A stretch of 49,204 bases of DNA from Caldisericales bacterium. Its GTDB lineage: Bacteria > Caldisericota > Caldisericia > JAAYUI01. The notes under the pieces were generated by a model. The model was not told where the DNA came from, did no database searches, and worked only from the letters and a program-made list of their open reading frames with translations. Where the stretch lies: the NCBI GenBank assembly GCA_012517765.1, contig JAAYUI010000180.1, positions 1-49,204 on the forward strand, read 5' to 3'. The first letter of the stretch is position 1. The number at the start of each line of letters is the position of its first letter. Below, in pieces: positions 8,275-18,046 of the stretch. Both the position numbers and the translations under genes were made by a program.

Positions 8275-9288
8275 ATGGGTACGGGAACAAACTTATTTGT
8301 CCGTATTTTTGCCAACGTTGACTCGGCGTTATCAACCTACATTACCGATACGGTCGGTAATGTAATTGGTTATGCCTCGCCACTGTTCACCAGCATGATG
8401 ATCGTCTGGATTGCCATGTGGGGCATTCTGATGATGTTCGCCAAAGTTGATGAACCGGTACGCGATGGCGTCTTTCGCATCATTCGTATTGGTGGGATTG
8501 TCGCGCTGGGCTTAACGGTCGGTACTTATATGGATGTGGTCGTTAACGTCCTACAAAAAGGCCCGGAACACATTTCGGCGGTGGTTTCCGGTACAACGGG
8601 AACAACAGCCGACACGCTGGATGCGCTCTTTACCAAAATATTCAATGTGGCCAAAGCTGCATGGGATAAGGGCGGGGTCATGAACGGAAACTTCGGTTTG
8701 TATCTGATAGCCCTGATTGTGCTGGTTGTTGGGTGTGGATTGACGTTGTTTGTGGCGTTCTTGGTCTTGTTGTCAAAGTTCATGATAACCATCCTGCTAG
8801 GGATTGGGCCACTGTTCATCATTGCACTGCTATTTAACACCACGCAGCGCTTCTTTGAAGCTTGGTTAGCGATGGTATGCAACTTTGGCATTCTGCTGAT
8901 TCTTTCGGCATCGGTAGGTTCGCTGATGATCTCGTTAGGTGACACCTACATTTCAAAGATGGCACCAACAGAAAGCGCAGCGGCCAATATGGCTAACTTA
9001 GGGGATGCGGCGATGTTATGCCTTGTATTTGCGCTTTGCATTTTAGTGGTAAGGCAAGTTCCTTCTATCGCTTCAGCATTAGGCGGCGGTGTGGCCATGG
9101 CCACGCAAGGCGCGTTCGGCTCTGCCATGAATGCGTTACGGCCAACAGCAATGAAACGCGGTATGCAGAACGTTAACCGAGAAGTTAAGACGACTCAACG
9201 CGCCCTGACTTCCCCCGTTCGCGGTGGTCAAGCGGCTTATGCCTCCTATCAAAAACGCTTTGGTGGTAATTCAGTCGCACAAGGATAG
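8275..9288 (+). CDS. virB6: VirB6 polytopic T4SS channel protein
   Basis: A 337-residue inner-membrane protein with at least six hydrophobic segments (about 30-60, 70-88, 140-165, 168-195, 200-225, 240-265). A polar middle loop carries the TGTTADTLDALF region. This layout, with the FMITILLGIGPLFIIALLF segment, fits TrbL/VirB6, which passes substrate across the inner membrane. The C-terminus (about 290-337) is basic and cytoplasmic. A terminator lies 40 bp downstream, so the first virB transcript probably ends here. Confidence 0.9.
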   Translation: MGTGTNLFVRIFANVDSALSTYITDTVGNVIGYASPLFTSMMIVWIAMWGILMMFAKVDEPVRDGVFRIIRIGGIVALGLTVGTYMDVVVNVLQKGPEHISAVVSGTTGTTADTLDALFTKIFNVAKAAWDKGGVMNGNFGLYLIALIVLVVGCGLTLFVAFLVLLSKFMITILLGIGPLFIIALLFNTTQRFFEAWLAMVCNFGILLILSASVGSLMISLGDTYISKMAPTESAAANMANLGDAAMLCLVFALCILVVRQVPSIASALGGGVAMATQGAFGSAMNALRPTAMKRGMQNVNREVKTTQRALTSPVRGGQAAYASYQKRFGGNSVAQG

Positions 9289-9327
9289 TAGTGAAGCCTT
9301 TTTATTGTACATAAAACGCACAAATCG

Positions 9328-9362
9328 AATGATGAAGGGGAAATTCCCCTCATCATTTTTTT
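9328..9362 (+). terminator. Terminator after virB6
   Basis: The arms AATGATGAAGGGG and CCCCTCATCATT pair with one bulge around AAATT. They are followed by a run of seven T. The next promoter starts right at its end, so virB2-virB6 and virB7-virD4 are separate transcription units. Confidence 0.8.
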
Positions 9363-9398
9363 GCGTTATGATAATCAAGATGGTATATTTTGATTATC
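9361..9398 (+). promoter_or_regulatory. Promoter/operator before virB7
   Basis: The -35 is TTGCGT (9361-9366), the spacer 17 bp, and the -10 TATATT (9384-9389). Exact inverted elements GATAATCAA (9370-9378) and TTGATTATC (9390-9398) flank the -10. This is the best copy of a promoter/operator layout also seen at 714, 3873 and 26311. A dimeric repressor bound here would cover the promoter. Confidence 0.75.
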
Positions 9399-9429
9399 AA
9401 TGTAACGCAACTTGATAAGGAACGATTGA

Positions 9430-9648
9430 ATGAAGAAATCTCTAGCAGTAATCGCACTCACTTTCACCCTTGGGGCTTGCACTCTCACGCCACCGCCACC
9501 GGCTGAAGCTGTAGACGATGGGCGCGGCATGGTTCCGATTAACCCGGCAATGGTTACGCAAGAACAGATTAATGCCGTCAGCTCGAAGTACAAGGACGTA
9601 AATAAGAAACAGGTTCAGCAACTGAAGGAGTTTGCGCATGGCCAATAA
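9430..9648 (+). CDS. virB7: VirB7 lipoprotein
   Basis: A 72-residue lipoprotein with lipobox LGAC (residues 14-17) followed by a proline-rich stretch (TLTPPPPAEAV). VirB7 proteins anchor the VirB9-VirB10 core complex in the outer membrane. It is longer than Agrobacterium VirB7 (55 residues). The 3' end overlaps the virB8 start by 11 bp. Confidence 0.85.
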   Translation: MKKSLAVIALTFTLGACTLTPPPPAEAVDDGRGMVPINPAMVTQEQINAVSSKYKDVNKKQVQQLKEFAHGQ

Positions 9649-10396
9649 AAAAGCAGCCCCTGCCAAAGAAAAAAAAGTAACCGACAAGGATTACTTTGAT
9701 GAGGCTAAAAGCTGGGATGAATCTGAGATTGTCAGAGAAAAGAAATCAGCCCGTAGAGCTTGGTCGGCATTTTGGGCTATGACTGGTGTTGTAATTGTTC
9801 AGGCGATTGCAATTTCTACAATGATGCCTCTAAAAACAATTGAAAATTCAATTGTTCGCGTTAATGACACCACCGGCGAAACTGAGGTGATCAGCAACCT
9901 GAAAAACATGGATGAGACTACCGAACAGGTGATGAGCCGTTACTGGTTGGCTAAGTATCTTCGCCACCGCGAAGGGTATCACTGGAACACCCGCGAAGAT
10001 GATCGCCTTCAGGTTGGCATGTTGTCAGACGGGGCCATTCAGCAACAGTACGCTGATTACACCAATCCCAAAGTTAACCCTTACGCGCCAATCAAGATTT
10101 ATGGTGAAACCACTGAGGTTGATATTAAGGTCAATCCCGCCATTACATACCTAAACGGTAAAGGTGGAGTGAAACCAGAGAAGGGCGAGAAGGATCAGTT
10201 CGGTGAAACGGTGTATACAGCGTTAGTACGCTACACGGCCACCGTGAAGAAAGACGGTGAAATGCCAGCAACAACCCATTGGGCCGCTACTGTCTCTTTC
10301 GTCTACCGTAAAGAGCCAATCAAGGTGGATGATCGCCTGATAAACCCGGTTGGTTTTCAGGTTATTAGCTACCGTAAAGATCAGGAAGGGGGTTAA
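9638..10396 (+). CDS. virB8: VirB8 inner-membrane assembly factor
   Basis: A 252-residue protein. The ATG at 9638 lies 7 bp after AAGGAG and is preferred to the TTG six bases upstream. A charged cytoplasmic N-terminus (about 1-45) is followed by one membrane helix (WSAFWAMTGVVIVQAIAIS, about 46-66) and a periplasmic NTF2-like domain. This is the bitopic layout of VirB8, which nucleates T4SS assembly. virB9 starts 2 bp after its stop. Confidence 0.92.
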   Translation: MANKKAAPAKEKKVTDKDYFDEAKSWDESEIVREKKSARRAWSAFWAMTGVVIVQAIAISTMMPLKTIENSIVRVNDTTGETEVISNLKNMDETTEQVMSRYWLAKYLRHREGYHWNTREDDRLQVGMLSDGAIQQQYADYTNPKVNPYAPIKIYGETTEVDIKVNPAITYLNGKGGVKPEKGEKDQFGETVYTALVRYTATVKKDGEMPATTHWAATVSFVYRKEPIKVDDRLINPVGFQVISYRKDQEGG

Positions 10397-10398
10397 TT

Positions 10399-11220
10399 AT
10401 GCTTTCGCTTAATAAAACCACCTTATCAGTTCTTCTCGTTCTCGGCATTTTTTCTTCTACGGCGTTTGCGCTTGAAGTTCCAAGAGGCGGCGCTTATGAC
10501 AAACGAGTCAAGTTCATTTCATACAACCATGAGCAAGTTGTTAAATTGATTGGCCATTATGGCTATTCAACAGATATTCAATTTGCCCCCGGCGAGAACG
10601 TCACCAACATAGCAATGGGCGACCCGGACGCTTGGGAAGTTGCGCCAGTAGAAAACCATATCTTCATTAAGCCAACCGGCGAACAAGCCACCACAAACAT
10701 GACGGTTTTAACTGACCGGCGCGTATACACGTTTGATTTATCCGCTACTGGTAAGAAAACCGGCGATATGTATTTTCAGGTAAATTTCCGTTATCCGCAG
10801 GACGAAGCGGCGCGGCGTGTAGCTGAAGAAGATGCTCGCAGACTGAAAGAACGGATGAATGAAAAAGCGCCCAACGCTTGGACAAACTGGAACTATTGGG
10901 TATTCGGTTCTCGTGAAGTCTCCCCTTGGCGTGCTTATGATGATGGCCGTTTTACCTACTTCAAGTTTTCCGGTAATACCTCGATCCCCGCTATCTACAT
11001 TAAACATGCTGATGGCTCTGAAACACTTCTGAACCCAACGATGGATTCCGATCACCCGGATACCATGATTGTTGAAAAAGTGGCTCCTAGGTTTGTTTTA
11101 CGCAACGGCAAATATATTGCCAACGTCTACAACGAATCTTTCAACCCTCATGGATTAATCAATACCAGTGGCACAACGTCACCCGGCGTTAAGCGTGTAA
11201 TTAAGGGAGGGGCGCAGTAA
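10399..11220 (+). CDS. virB9: VirB9 outer-membrane core protein
   Basis: A 273-residue periplasmic protein with a signal peptide (LLVLGIFSSTAFA-LEVPRG). The N-terminal domain includes YDKRVKFISYNHEQVVKLIG and the motif WEVAPVENHIFIKP. The C-terminal domain (from about 170, NYWVFGSREVSPWRAYDDGR) binds VirB7 and VirB10. With those two it forms the T4SS core channel. Its last base is shared with the virB10 ATG. Confidence 0.93.
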   Translation: MLSLNKTTLSVLLVLGIFSSTAFALEVPRGGAYDKRVKFISYNHEQVVKLIGHYGYSTDIQFAPGENVTNIAMGDPDAWEVAPVENHIFIKPTGEQATTNMTVLTDRRVYTFDLSATGKKTGDMYFQVNFRYPQDEAARRVAEEDARRLKERMNEKAPNAWTNWNYWVFGSREVSPWRAYDDGRFTYFKFSGNTSIPAIYIKHADGSETLLNPTMDSDHPDTMIVEKVAPRFVLRNGKYIANVYNESFNPHGLINTSGTTSPGVKRVIKGGAQ

Positions 11221-12407
11221 TGGCTAAAGACCGCGACGACTTAGATACAGAAATCGAACAGGAAGATGCTGATCGTGGTATGCCCTCGATTTCCAAAAAC
11301 AGGAAAACCGGTAAAGCCTCCGGTATTGGTCAGAAAATCGTAGCTGTAATCATAGGGATTATCGTTATTCTGGCGTTAATAGCGGTGAATGGTGGCTTTA
11401 AGGGTAGTGAAGAAGATAAACCGCCTAAGCTCACCGGTAACACCAGTGTAGCCAACCGGCTTGGCCCGCCGCCTTCTTTACCGCCGCCGCCAGCTCCACC
11501 AAAGGCTGAGACGCCAAAAGAAGATCGGATGTTGAATACAGGGCAAATAGCCCCGCCGCCGCCGTCTTCAGCTTCAGGAACTGGTGGCAATGGGAAGCAT
11601 GAACAGACACCAGACGAACGCAAGCGGGCAAGCTCTATTCTGGCGTTTGGCAGTATTTCTAAACCTCAACAGCCCGGACAAAAAGCAGGTAATGGCCAGC
11701 CCGTTCAAATGGCCGGTGAGGTACAGGAGGGTAATAGCTCACTATCTGAAACTGACCGCGCTGATAGTCTTTCTAACCGGCTTAAAGGTACTGAGGTTAG
11801 CGGTAGCAGGGCAAGCCTCTTAGTAGACAGAAGTTACTTTATCACACAAGGCACTTTCCTTAATTGTGCGCTGGAAACGGCTATTAGTAGTGATGTTCCC
11901 GGAATGACCGCCTGCCGTTTAACTGATGATGTCTACAGTACAGACAAGAAAGTTTTGCTACTGGAAAAGGGTTCAAAAATTGTTGGCCAGTATCAAGGCG
12001 GCATAAAGAGAGGACAGGCGCGGATTTTCGTTCTCTGGACTCGTATAGAAACGCCTAAAGGGGTGTTGGTCAAACTGGACTCACCTGGTACTGATGCCCT
12101 CGGCCGCTCTGGTCTTGATGGCTTCGTTGATACGCACTTTTGGGAGCGGTTCGGTAGCGCCATTATGTTGACCACGGTTGATGGCCTCATTACCTACGGG
12201 GCTAATAGCGCCAACAATGGCAGCAATGGCAACCAATACAACTTTGGTGATACCGCGCAAACAGCGCGAGATTCAGCGAGCATTGCGCTGGAAAACTCAA
12301 TCAACATACCGCCAACGTTAACCAAAAATCAGGGTGACAATATTTCTATCTTTGTAGCTCGCGATCTCGACTTCAGGGGGGTGTATGACCTTAAAGCAGC
12401 CTACTAA
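11220..12407 (+). CDS. virB10: VirB10 core-channel protein
   Basis: A 395-residue protein that spans both membranes. Layout: charged N-terminus (1-38), one inner-membrane helix (IVAVIIGIIVILALIAVNGG, about 40-59), a proline-rich spacer (PPPSLPPPPAPPK region, about 82-120), then the TrbI/VirB10 beta-barrel domain (from about 190: SYFITQGTFLNCALETAISS through GLITYGANSAN). It senses ATP energy from VirB11/VirD4 and gates the outer-membrane pore. The 3' end overlaps virB11 by 23 bp. Confidence 0.94.
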   Translation: MAKDRDDLDTEIEQEDADRGMPSISKNRKTGKASGIGQKIVAVIIGIIVILALIAVNGGFKGSEEDKPPKLTGNTSVANRLGPPPSLPPPPAPPKAETPKEDRMLNTGQIAPPPPSSASGTGGNGKHEQTPDERKRASSILAFGSISKPQQPGQKAGNGQPVQMAGEVQEGNSSLSETDRADSLSNRLKGTEVSGSRASLLVDRSYFITQGTFLNCALETAISSDVPGMTACRLTDDVYSTDKKVLLLEKGSKIVGQYQGGIKRGQARIFVLWTRIETPKGVLVKLDSPGTDALGRSGLDGFVDTHFWERFGSAIMLTTVDGLITYGANSANNGSNGNQYNFGDTAQTARDSASIALENSINIPPTLTKNQGDNISIFVARDLDFRGVYDLKAAY

Positions 12408-13422
12408 TGCTAAAGGTTCATCACTTTTGGAGTACCTTCGGGTACTCCAGCCCTTTTTAAACGAAGACGGGGTTACTGAAGTGGTGGTTAATAAACCCGG
12501 AGAGGTAATTACTGAAGGCCGGAAAGGGTGGCAGTTTCATAACGTACCAAAGTTAGATTTTGCTGCTTGCGCTGACATATCAAAGCTTACGGCCACTTAT
12601 TCTGGCCAGTCATTTGACGAGCGTAAGCCGATTGTTTCCGCAACATTACCCTACGGCGAACGTATCCAGATTGTGCGGCCACCGGCGACACTGAGCGACC
12701 GTTACAGCCTGACTATCCGTAAACCCTCTGACGTGATCAGAACGTTGGATGATTACGAGCGTGACGGTGCATTCGATCACATCGTAACGGACGCTGTAGG
12801 GCTGCGTGACTTTGAGCGAGAACTTATTGAGCTGAAGAACGCCAGACGCTTTAAAGAGTTCCTCACGCTGGCGATTAAACATCGCCAGAATATTATCGTT
12901 TCCGGCGCTACTGGTTCAGGTAAAACAACGTTCATGCGTTCATTGCTCCAGCTTGTACCCGATGATGAAAGACTGATCACCATCGAGAACGTAGACGAGC
13001 TGAAGCTATACCAAACACATAAAAACGTTGTGCCTCTGTTTTACAGCGCCGGTGGCCAAGGTATTGCTGATGTGACCCAGCAGCACCTTTTAGAAAGTTC
13101 TCTTCGCATGAAACCAGATCGTGTGTTTGTTGCCGAGTTGATACGTGGCGATGAGGCTTTCTATTACCTGCGTAACGTTAACAGTGGCCATCCGGGATCT
13201 ATAACGTCTATGCACGGCACTAACCCACGAATGGCCATAGAACAGCTTGTTTTGTTCATTAAGGAAAGCCAAAGCGGCGGAACAATGTCACGTGAAGATA
13301 TTAAACAGCTTCTGTTTAGTTGCATCGACATTATTGTTCAATTCCAAAACCATCAAGGCCGTCGATATATTTCGGAGATCTATTATGAGCCAGAGTTCAA
13401 ACAAAATATTTTGGTGGCTTAA
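12385..13422 (+). CDS. virB11: VirB11 traffic ATPase
   Basis: A 345-residue hexameric cytoplasmic ATPase. An N-terminal domain (VTEVVVNKPGEVI) precedes Walker A IIVSGATGSGKTTFMRS (about 170-186). Next come the Asp box (ERLITIENVDELKL), Walker B (RVFVAELIRGDEAFYYLRN) and a His box (GHPGSITSMHGTNP). It switches the machine between pilus assembly and DNA transfer. The start overlaps virB10 and its end overlaps virD4. Confidence 0.95.
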   Translation: MTLKQPTNAKGSSLLEYLRVLQPFLNEDGVTEVVVNKPGEVITEGRKGWQFHNVPKLDFAACADISKLTATYSGQSFDERKPIVSATLPYGERIQIVRPPATLSDRYSLTIRKPSDVIRTLDDYERDGAFDHIVTDAVGLRDFERELIELKNARRFKEFLTLAIKHRQNIIVSGATGSGKTTFMRSLLQLVPDDERLITIENVDELKLYQTHKNVVPLFYSAGGQGIADVTQQHLLESSLRMKPDRVFVAELIRGDEAFYYLRNVNSGHPGSITSMHGTNPRMAIEQLVLFIKESQSGGTMSREDIKQLLFSCIDIIVQFQNHQGRRYISEIYYEPEFKQNILVA

Positions 13423-15313
13423 AATCCTGCTGCTGATTAGCTTGCCGCTTATCTTTCTGGCGGTAGCGGCTTGGATTGGCGGGGCTATATTCATGGCCGG
13501 TAATGGATACGAGGCCAAAGATGCTACTCCCCTGACGCTATACCAATATTGGTACTATTACGGTGATATACCTAAAACTAAGCTATGGCTGATGGGGTCT
13601 TTAGTTGGCGGTTTAATTATTACCGCGTTGCCTTGCTTGCTGCCACTTCTGCCGAAGAAAACCCCGTTGCATGGTAACGCTCGCTGGGCTAACAGTCGTG
13701 AGATCCGCGAGGCTGGTTTATTCAGTGATGATGGTATTATCGTCGGCGTAAAAAAAGGCTTTATGGGCCTTTTCATGCAGTACCTTGTATTTTCCGGTTC
13801 TCAACACGTTTTGATGGCCGCGCCAACTCGTTCAGGCAAGGGGGTTAGTATCGTAGTCCCTAACCTTCTTTCATGGCGTGATAGCGTTGTAGTTCTGGAT
13901 ATAAAACAGGAAAACTGGGATATAACTTCCGGCTTTCGCTCTCGTCATGGCCAAGACTGTTTTTTGTTAAATCTTGCGCCAAGGGATTACCGTTCGCACC
14001 GCTGGAACCCACTCTTTTATATTTCTGACGATCCCAATTTTCGCATTAACGACATTCAGAAAATTGGTCAGATGTTGTTTCCCAAGATTGAGAATGAAGC
14101 GCCAATTTGGCAATCATCGGCCCGTTCTCTTTGGTTAGGTATGGTGCTTTACCTCATCGAGACGGAAGATCTGCCGGTAACAATGGGTGAAGCCCTTCGC
14201 CAGTTAACCATGGGTGATGAACGTCTGGCTGAAATTGTCGAAGCCAGACAAGAATCTGAAACCCCTTTATCAGATGAATGTTACTTAGCTCTAAAAGAAT
14301 ATTTAGATACGCCAGATAAAACACGTGGTTCTGTCCGTAAAGGTTTTACTTCGGCGTTAGAACTTTTCTATAACCCGGTGATCGATGCCGTAACCAGTGG
14401 TAATGACTTTGATTTGCGTGAACTGCGTAAGCGCCGCATGTCTATCTATGTTGGCATTACACCGGACGATTTAGAACGTTTGGCCCCGCTGATTAACTTA
14501 TTTTTCCAGCAAGTCATAGACCTGAACACGCGGGAACTGCCGGAGCAAAATCCCGACCTTAAATATCAGGTATTGATGTTAATGGATGAGTTCACGGCCA
14601 TGGGCAAAGTTAACATTCTGTCAAAAGGCATTAGCTATGTTGCGGGTTATGGCTTGCGAATGCTGCCAATAATCCAAAGCCCCGCGCAGTTACGCGAAAC
14701 CTATGGCCATGATGCAGCGGAAACATTTATTGATAACCATGCGTTACAAATAGTTTTTGCGCCAAAGAATCTTAAAATTGCCAAAGAAGTTTCAGAGTCT
14801 CTTGGTACTAAAACAGTGAAAGCCAGATCCCGCAGCCGTTCTACTATTGGGAGGGCAAGCGGTTCAGAAAATACCAGCGAAACTGGCCGCGCGCTGTTAA
14901 TGCCTCAAGAACTTAAACAGATGGGGAAAAGCAAAGAAATTATTCTGTTAGAGGATTGCCCTCCGATCCAATGCTCTAAAATTACTTGGTATAAAGACCC
15001 CACTTTTGAAGCCAGAGGTAATGGCCGTGATGGCGTTAAATTCCCTTCCCCGGAAGTGACAATTATTGACCCAGCCAACAGGCCAAAAGGTGAAGTTTCC
15101 TTTATGAGCAACCGGGTTGAACAGGCTGAAGAGACAAAAACCGAAGTTGTGGAACGTGCTGTTACCGTTGCTGATATTGAAAATATCGACAAGCTGAATC
15201 TTGATGATTTTAGTTGTGATTTTTCAAAGGTTGAAATCCCTAAAGGGGATATTACCGATGATGCGATGGACGACATAGTTAATCAATTTTTCTCTGGCTT
15301 AGAAGCTGCTTAA
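13385..15313 (+). CDS. virD4: VirD4/TraG coupling protein
   Basis: A 642-residue coupling ATPase that brings the relaxase-DNA complex to the T4SS. The ATG at 13385 is chosen: GGAG lies 7 bp before it, and the open frame upstream lies within virB11. There are two N-terminal membrane helices (about 12-38 and 62-85). Walker A is AAPTRSGKGVSIVVPNLLSW (about 144-163) and Walker B VLMLMDEFTAMG (about 400-411). The tail from about 575 is acidic, as is common in TraG-type proteins. It overlaps virB11 by 38 bp. Confidence 0.95.
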   Translation: MSQSSNKIFWWLKILLLISLPLIFLAVAAWIGGAIFMAGNGYEAKDATPLTLYQYWYYYGDIPKTKLWLMGSLVGGLIITALPCLLPLLPKKTPLHGNARWANSREIREAGLFSDDGIIVGVKKGFMGLFMQYLVFSGSQHVLMAAPTRSGKGVSIVVPNLLSWRDSVVVLDIKQENWDITSGFRSRHGQDCFLLNLAPRDYRSHRWNPLFYISDDPNFRINDIQKIGQMLFPKIENEAPIWQSSARSLWLGMVLYLIETEDLPVTMGEALRQLTMGDERLAEIVEARQESETPLSDECYLALKEYLDTPDKTRGSVRKGFTSALELFYNPVIDAVTSGNDFDLRELRKRRMSIYVGITPDDLERLAPLINLFFQQVIDLNTRELPEQNPDLKYQVLMLMDEFTAMGKVNILSKGISYVAGYGLRMLPIIQSPAQLRETYGHDAAETFIDNHALQIVFAPKNLKIAKEVSESLGTKTVKARSRSRSTIGRASGSENTSETGRALLMPQELKQMGKSKEIILLEDCPPIQCSKITWYKDPTFEARGNGRDGVKFPSPEVTIIDPANRPKGEVSFMSNRVEQAEETKTEVVERAVTVADIENIDKLNLDDFSCDFSKVEIPKGDITDDAMDDIVNQFFSGLEAA

Positions 15314-15327
15314 AGGAGTAATTCACT

Positions 15328-18027
15328 ATGAATGAACCAAACTTAGCAACTAAGAACACCGTCCTTATCGTCAGTTTTGAGGAAAGGAATGAAGCTAAAA
15401 AAGCGGCTGGCAAGTTAGAGAACGGCGAAAACGCTTTAGGCTTCGATGAGGAAGCGAAACACTGGTTTGCTAAACCGGGTGCAGACCTGAGCAAGTTAAG
15501 CAAATGGCTACCAGATCAGCATAAAGGTAATCCAGTGCAGGATAATAATCCGGCTGCTGAATTTGGCGCTACGTTAGCTGAAGCAGGCTTTGAACTGGAT
15601 GGCCTGCCGGTGATGGATGGTAAAAAGCACCGAGTCAGAACGGCTGACGATAAAAAAGGCGAAAAGACTGGGGTTTATGCGGGCTATTTAGACGGCGTTC
15701 CGGCTGGGTGGTATCAGGATCACCGAATCCATGACCAGCCCGTTAAATGGGTATCGACTGGCCAGCAAGTTGACGCCGAAGCCCAAGCCCATTTACGTGC
15801 TATTGCGGCCCAAAACCGCATTGATAGAGAGAATGCCTTACAACGACAGTATGCGCACAACGCCCGGAGATCTGGCCAAGTATATAACGCGATGCCGGTT
15901 GCTGACGGTAGCCAAGAATATTTGGTTAATAAGGGTGTAAAGGCATTCCCCGGCGTTAAGGCTGATAAGAAAAACCGGGTGGTTATTCCACTGGTCAACG
16001 AAGAAGGCGAAGTTCGTACCCTGCAACGTATCAGCGCCAATGGGTTCAAGTCGCTGAAGAAGAACGGCCAGAAAACCGGTAATTTTTTTGTTGTTGGTGG
16101 TGAACTGAAAAACGGCGAGCCGGTTCTCTATGCTGAAGGTTACTCAACGGCGGCCAGTATTAGCGAAGCCACCAATCGCCCGGTAGTAATGACCGTTGAC
16201 GCGGGAAACCTGCCTAAAGTTGCCGACAAGCTTAAAGATAAATACCCGGATAGCTTGCATGTTGTGCTTGGCGACGACGACCGCAAAAATGCCGTTAACA
16301 AAGGGATGGCCAAAGCTGAAGAAGCGGCCACTATCGCAAATGGTGTTTTCACCGTACCGGCGTTTACCGCTGAAGAAAAAGAACGCGGTTTAACTGACTT
16401 TAACGACCTTCACCAATCACGCGGGCTTGATGCCGTTCGCGATCAGGTTGAAGGAATCATTACTGAACATACTCATAAGGCTGAAACAATGGCTGATAAA
16501 GAACATGAGGCAATAAATACAGGCCCGGTGATTACTGAAAATTTTGAAAGGGAAATGGACGCTGCCCTTAATGTGAATCATTCCTCTATAGATTTAGAGC
16601 CGTATCAATCTGAAGAGGATGAGTATGCGGAGTATATGGATCAGTATTACGGTGAACAGAACGCCGCGCCAGTTCCTGTAGCCGCTGCCGAACAGAACGC
16701 CGCGCCAACTCCTGTGGCCGCTGCCGAACAGAACGATGATGTAGAAAACAGCATCGAGCCACATATAGAACAGGAAAAGGCCCAAACGGCTGATGATGAT
16801 GTAAGAGCATGGTTATCATCATCACGTGTTTCTACTGCGGATATGTTAGCTGAAGACGATGAACGCGAGGGCCGTAAACGCGAAGAGTTCAAGCAAGTAG
16901 AGCCTGACGCTGAAGAGCCAGTTTTTAAACGTCAGTCGCAAGATCAGGATTATTTCGAAGACAGCTCTTATAAACCTGTAGTGCCAGATAGAGTGGCCAA
17001 GTCTTATATTGAGGTTGAAGGTAAATATTATTTCCAAAATCGCCCGGACTCACTGGCCTTTGTGGACAAAGGCGCGAAGCTTCAAACCAAACTGAGCAAT
17101 AGCCAAGTAGCCGGTTCCATGATTGATATTGCTGAAGCACGTGGCTGGACTGAGATCCAAGTAAAAGGTACTGAAGATTTTCGGCGTGAAGCATGGTTAC
17201 AGGCTACGGCCAGAGGACTAACCGCCCATGGCTACAAGCCAAAAGAAGAGGATTTAGCACGGCTGAAAAAAGTAGCCGGTGAGCGCAACATTAACGAAGT
17301 TGAAGCGCGTGAAGTTGCTGATAACGTGAAAACGTCACCTTCTGCCCCTTCCGGTACAACGTCAAAAAATCAATCCGAAGCCCCTACATCCAAAACCGGC
17401 ACCACTGAGTCAAGCAGTACGGCACAAGGCAAAAATGAGGGTGCTAAAGTTGAAGCTGAAGAAAAGGTTAACAAGCTGGCCGGTAAGTTGGTAGAGCATG
17501 GCGCGGCCCCTTATGAACATAAGAAAGACAACAAAGATAATTACTATGTAACGCTGGAAAACGCCGATGGTAAGCAAAGCACAACATGGGGTGTTGATTT
17601 ACAACGTGCCATGGCCGAGAGTGAAGCTCAACCGGGTGATCATGTTGAGTTAGAAAACCTTGGCCGCAAAGCTGTTACCGTTGAAAAAGATGTTAAAGAC
17701 GAAACGGGCAAAGTAGTCAAAAAGGAAACTATCAATACGTTCCGTAATAGCTGGCAGGTTAAAGCTGATGCCATTCGTGATCAGGAACGCCCAGCGCGAG
17801 AAATAGTTAAAGAACATCCCGATTTAGTAAACGAAATTACAGCGGTTAAACTGGCTGAGAAAGTATCTCAATCAATGAACGCTGACGACAAAGAACGCTT
17901 TATGAGCCGCGTCCGTGACAAACTAGCGGATAAAGTGGCCAGTGGCGAAAAAGGGCCAGAACTGAAAATCAAAGAGGTTCAAACGGTCGATAACCCACGG
18001 GTTAAAGATACCGAACTGGAACGCTGA
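15328..18027 (+). CDS. Large TOPRIM primase-like transfer protein
   Basis: An 899-residue multidomain protein related to plasmid TraC-type primases. Residues about 10-60 resemble a DUF5710-type module (FDEEAKHWFAKPGADLSKL). A TOPRIM domain spans about 250-360: EPVLYAEGYSTAASISEATN, MTVDAGN and VVLGDDDRKN carry the conserved acidic residues. A low-complexity region has two copies of an EQNAAPxPVAAA repeat (about 445-470). A second folded region follows (about 550-660). The last 59 residues (KLAEKVSQSM to DTELER) match the last 59 of ArdC downstream. TraC-type primases are sent into the recipient to prime the new strand, and a similar role is inferred. A terminator follows. Confidence 0.75.
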   Translation: MNEPNLATKNTVLIVSFEERNEAKKAAGKLENGENALGFDEEAKHWFAKPGADLSKLSKWLPDQHKGNPVQDNNPAAEFGATLAEAGFELDGLPVMDGKKHRVRTADDKKGEKTGVYAGYLDGVPAGWYQDHRIHDQPVKWVSTGQQVDAEAQAHLRAIAAQNRIDRENALQRQYAHNARRSGQVYNAMPVADGSQEYLVNKGVKAFPGVKADKKNRVVIPLVNEEGEVRTLQRISANGFKSLKKNGQKTGNFFVVGGELKNGEPVLYAEGYSTAASISEATNRPVVMTVDAGNLPKVADKLKDKYPDSLHVVLGDDDRKNAVNKGMAKAEEAATIANGVFTVPAFTAEEKERGLTDFNDLHQSRGLDAVRDQVEGIITEHTHKAETMADKEHEAINTGPVITENFEREMDAALNVNHSSIDLEPYQSEEDEYAEYMDQYYGEQNAAPVPVAAAEQNAAPTPVAAAEQNDDVENSIEPHIEQEKAQTADDDVRAWLSSSRVSTADMLAEDDEREGRKREEFKQVEPDAEEPVFKRQSQDQDYFEDSSYKPVVPDRVAKSYIEVEGKYYFQNRPDSLAFVDKGAKLQTKLSNSQVAGSMIDIAEARGWTEIQVKGTEDFRREAWLQATARGLTAHGYKPKEEDLARLKKVAGERNINEVEAREVADNVKTSPSAPSGTTSKNQSEAPTSKTGTTESSSTAQGKNEGAKVEAEEKVNKLAGKLVEHGAAPYEHKKDNKDNYYVTLENADGKQSTTWGVDLQRAMAESEAQPGDHVELENLGRKAVTVEKDVKDETGKVVKKETINTFRNSWQVKADAIRDQERPAREIVKEHPDLVNEITAVKLAEKVSQSMNADDKERFMSRVRDKLADKVASGEKGPELKIKEVQTVDNPRVKDTELER

Positions 18028-18046
18028 TTTATCGTTAACTACCATG

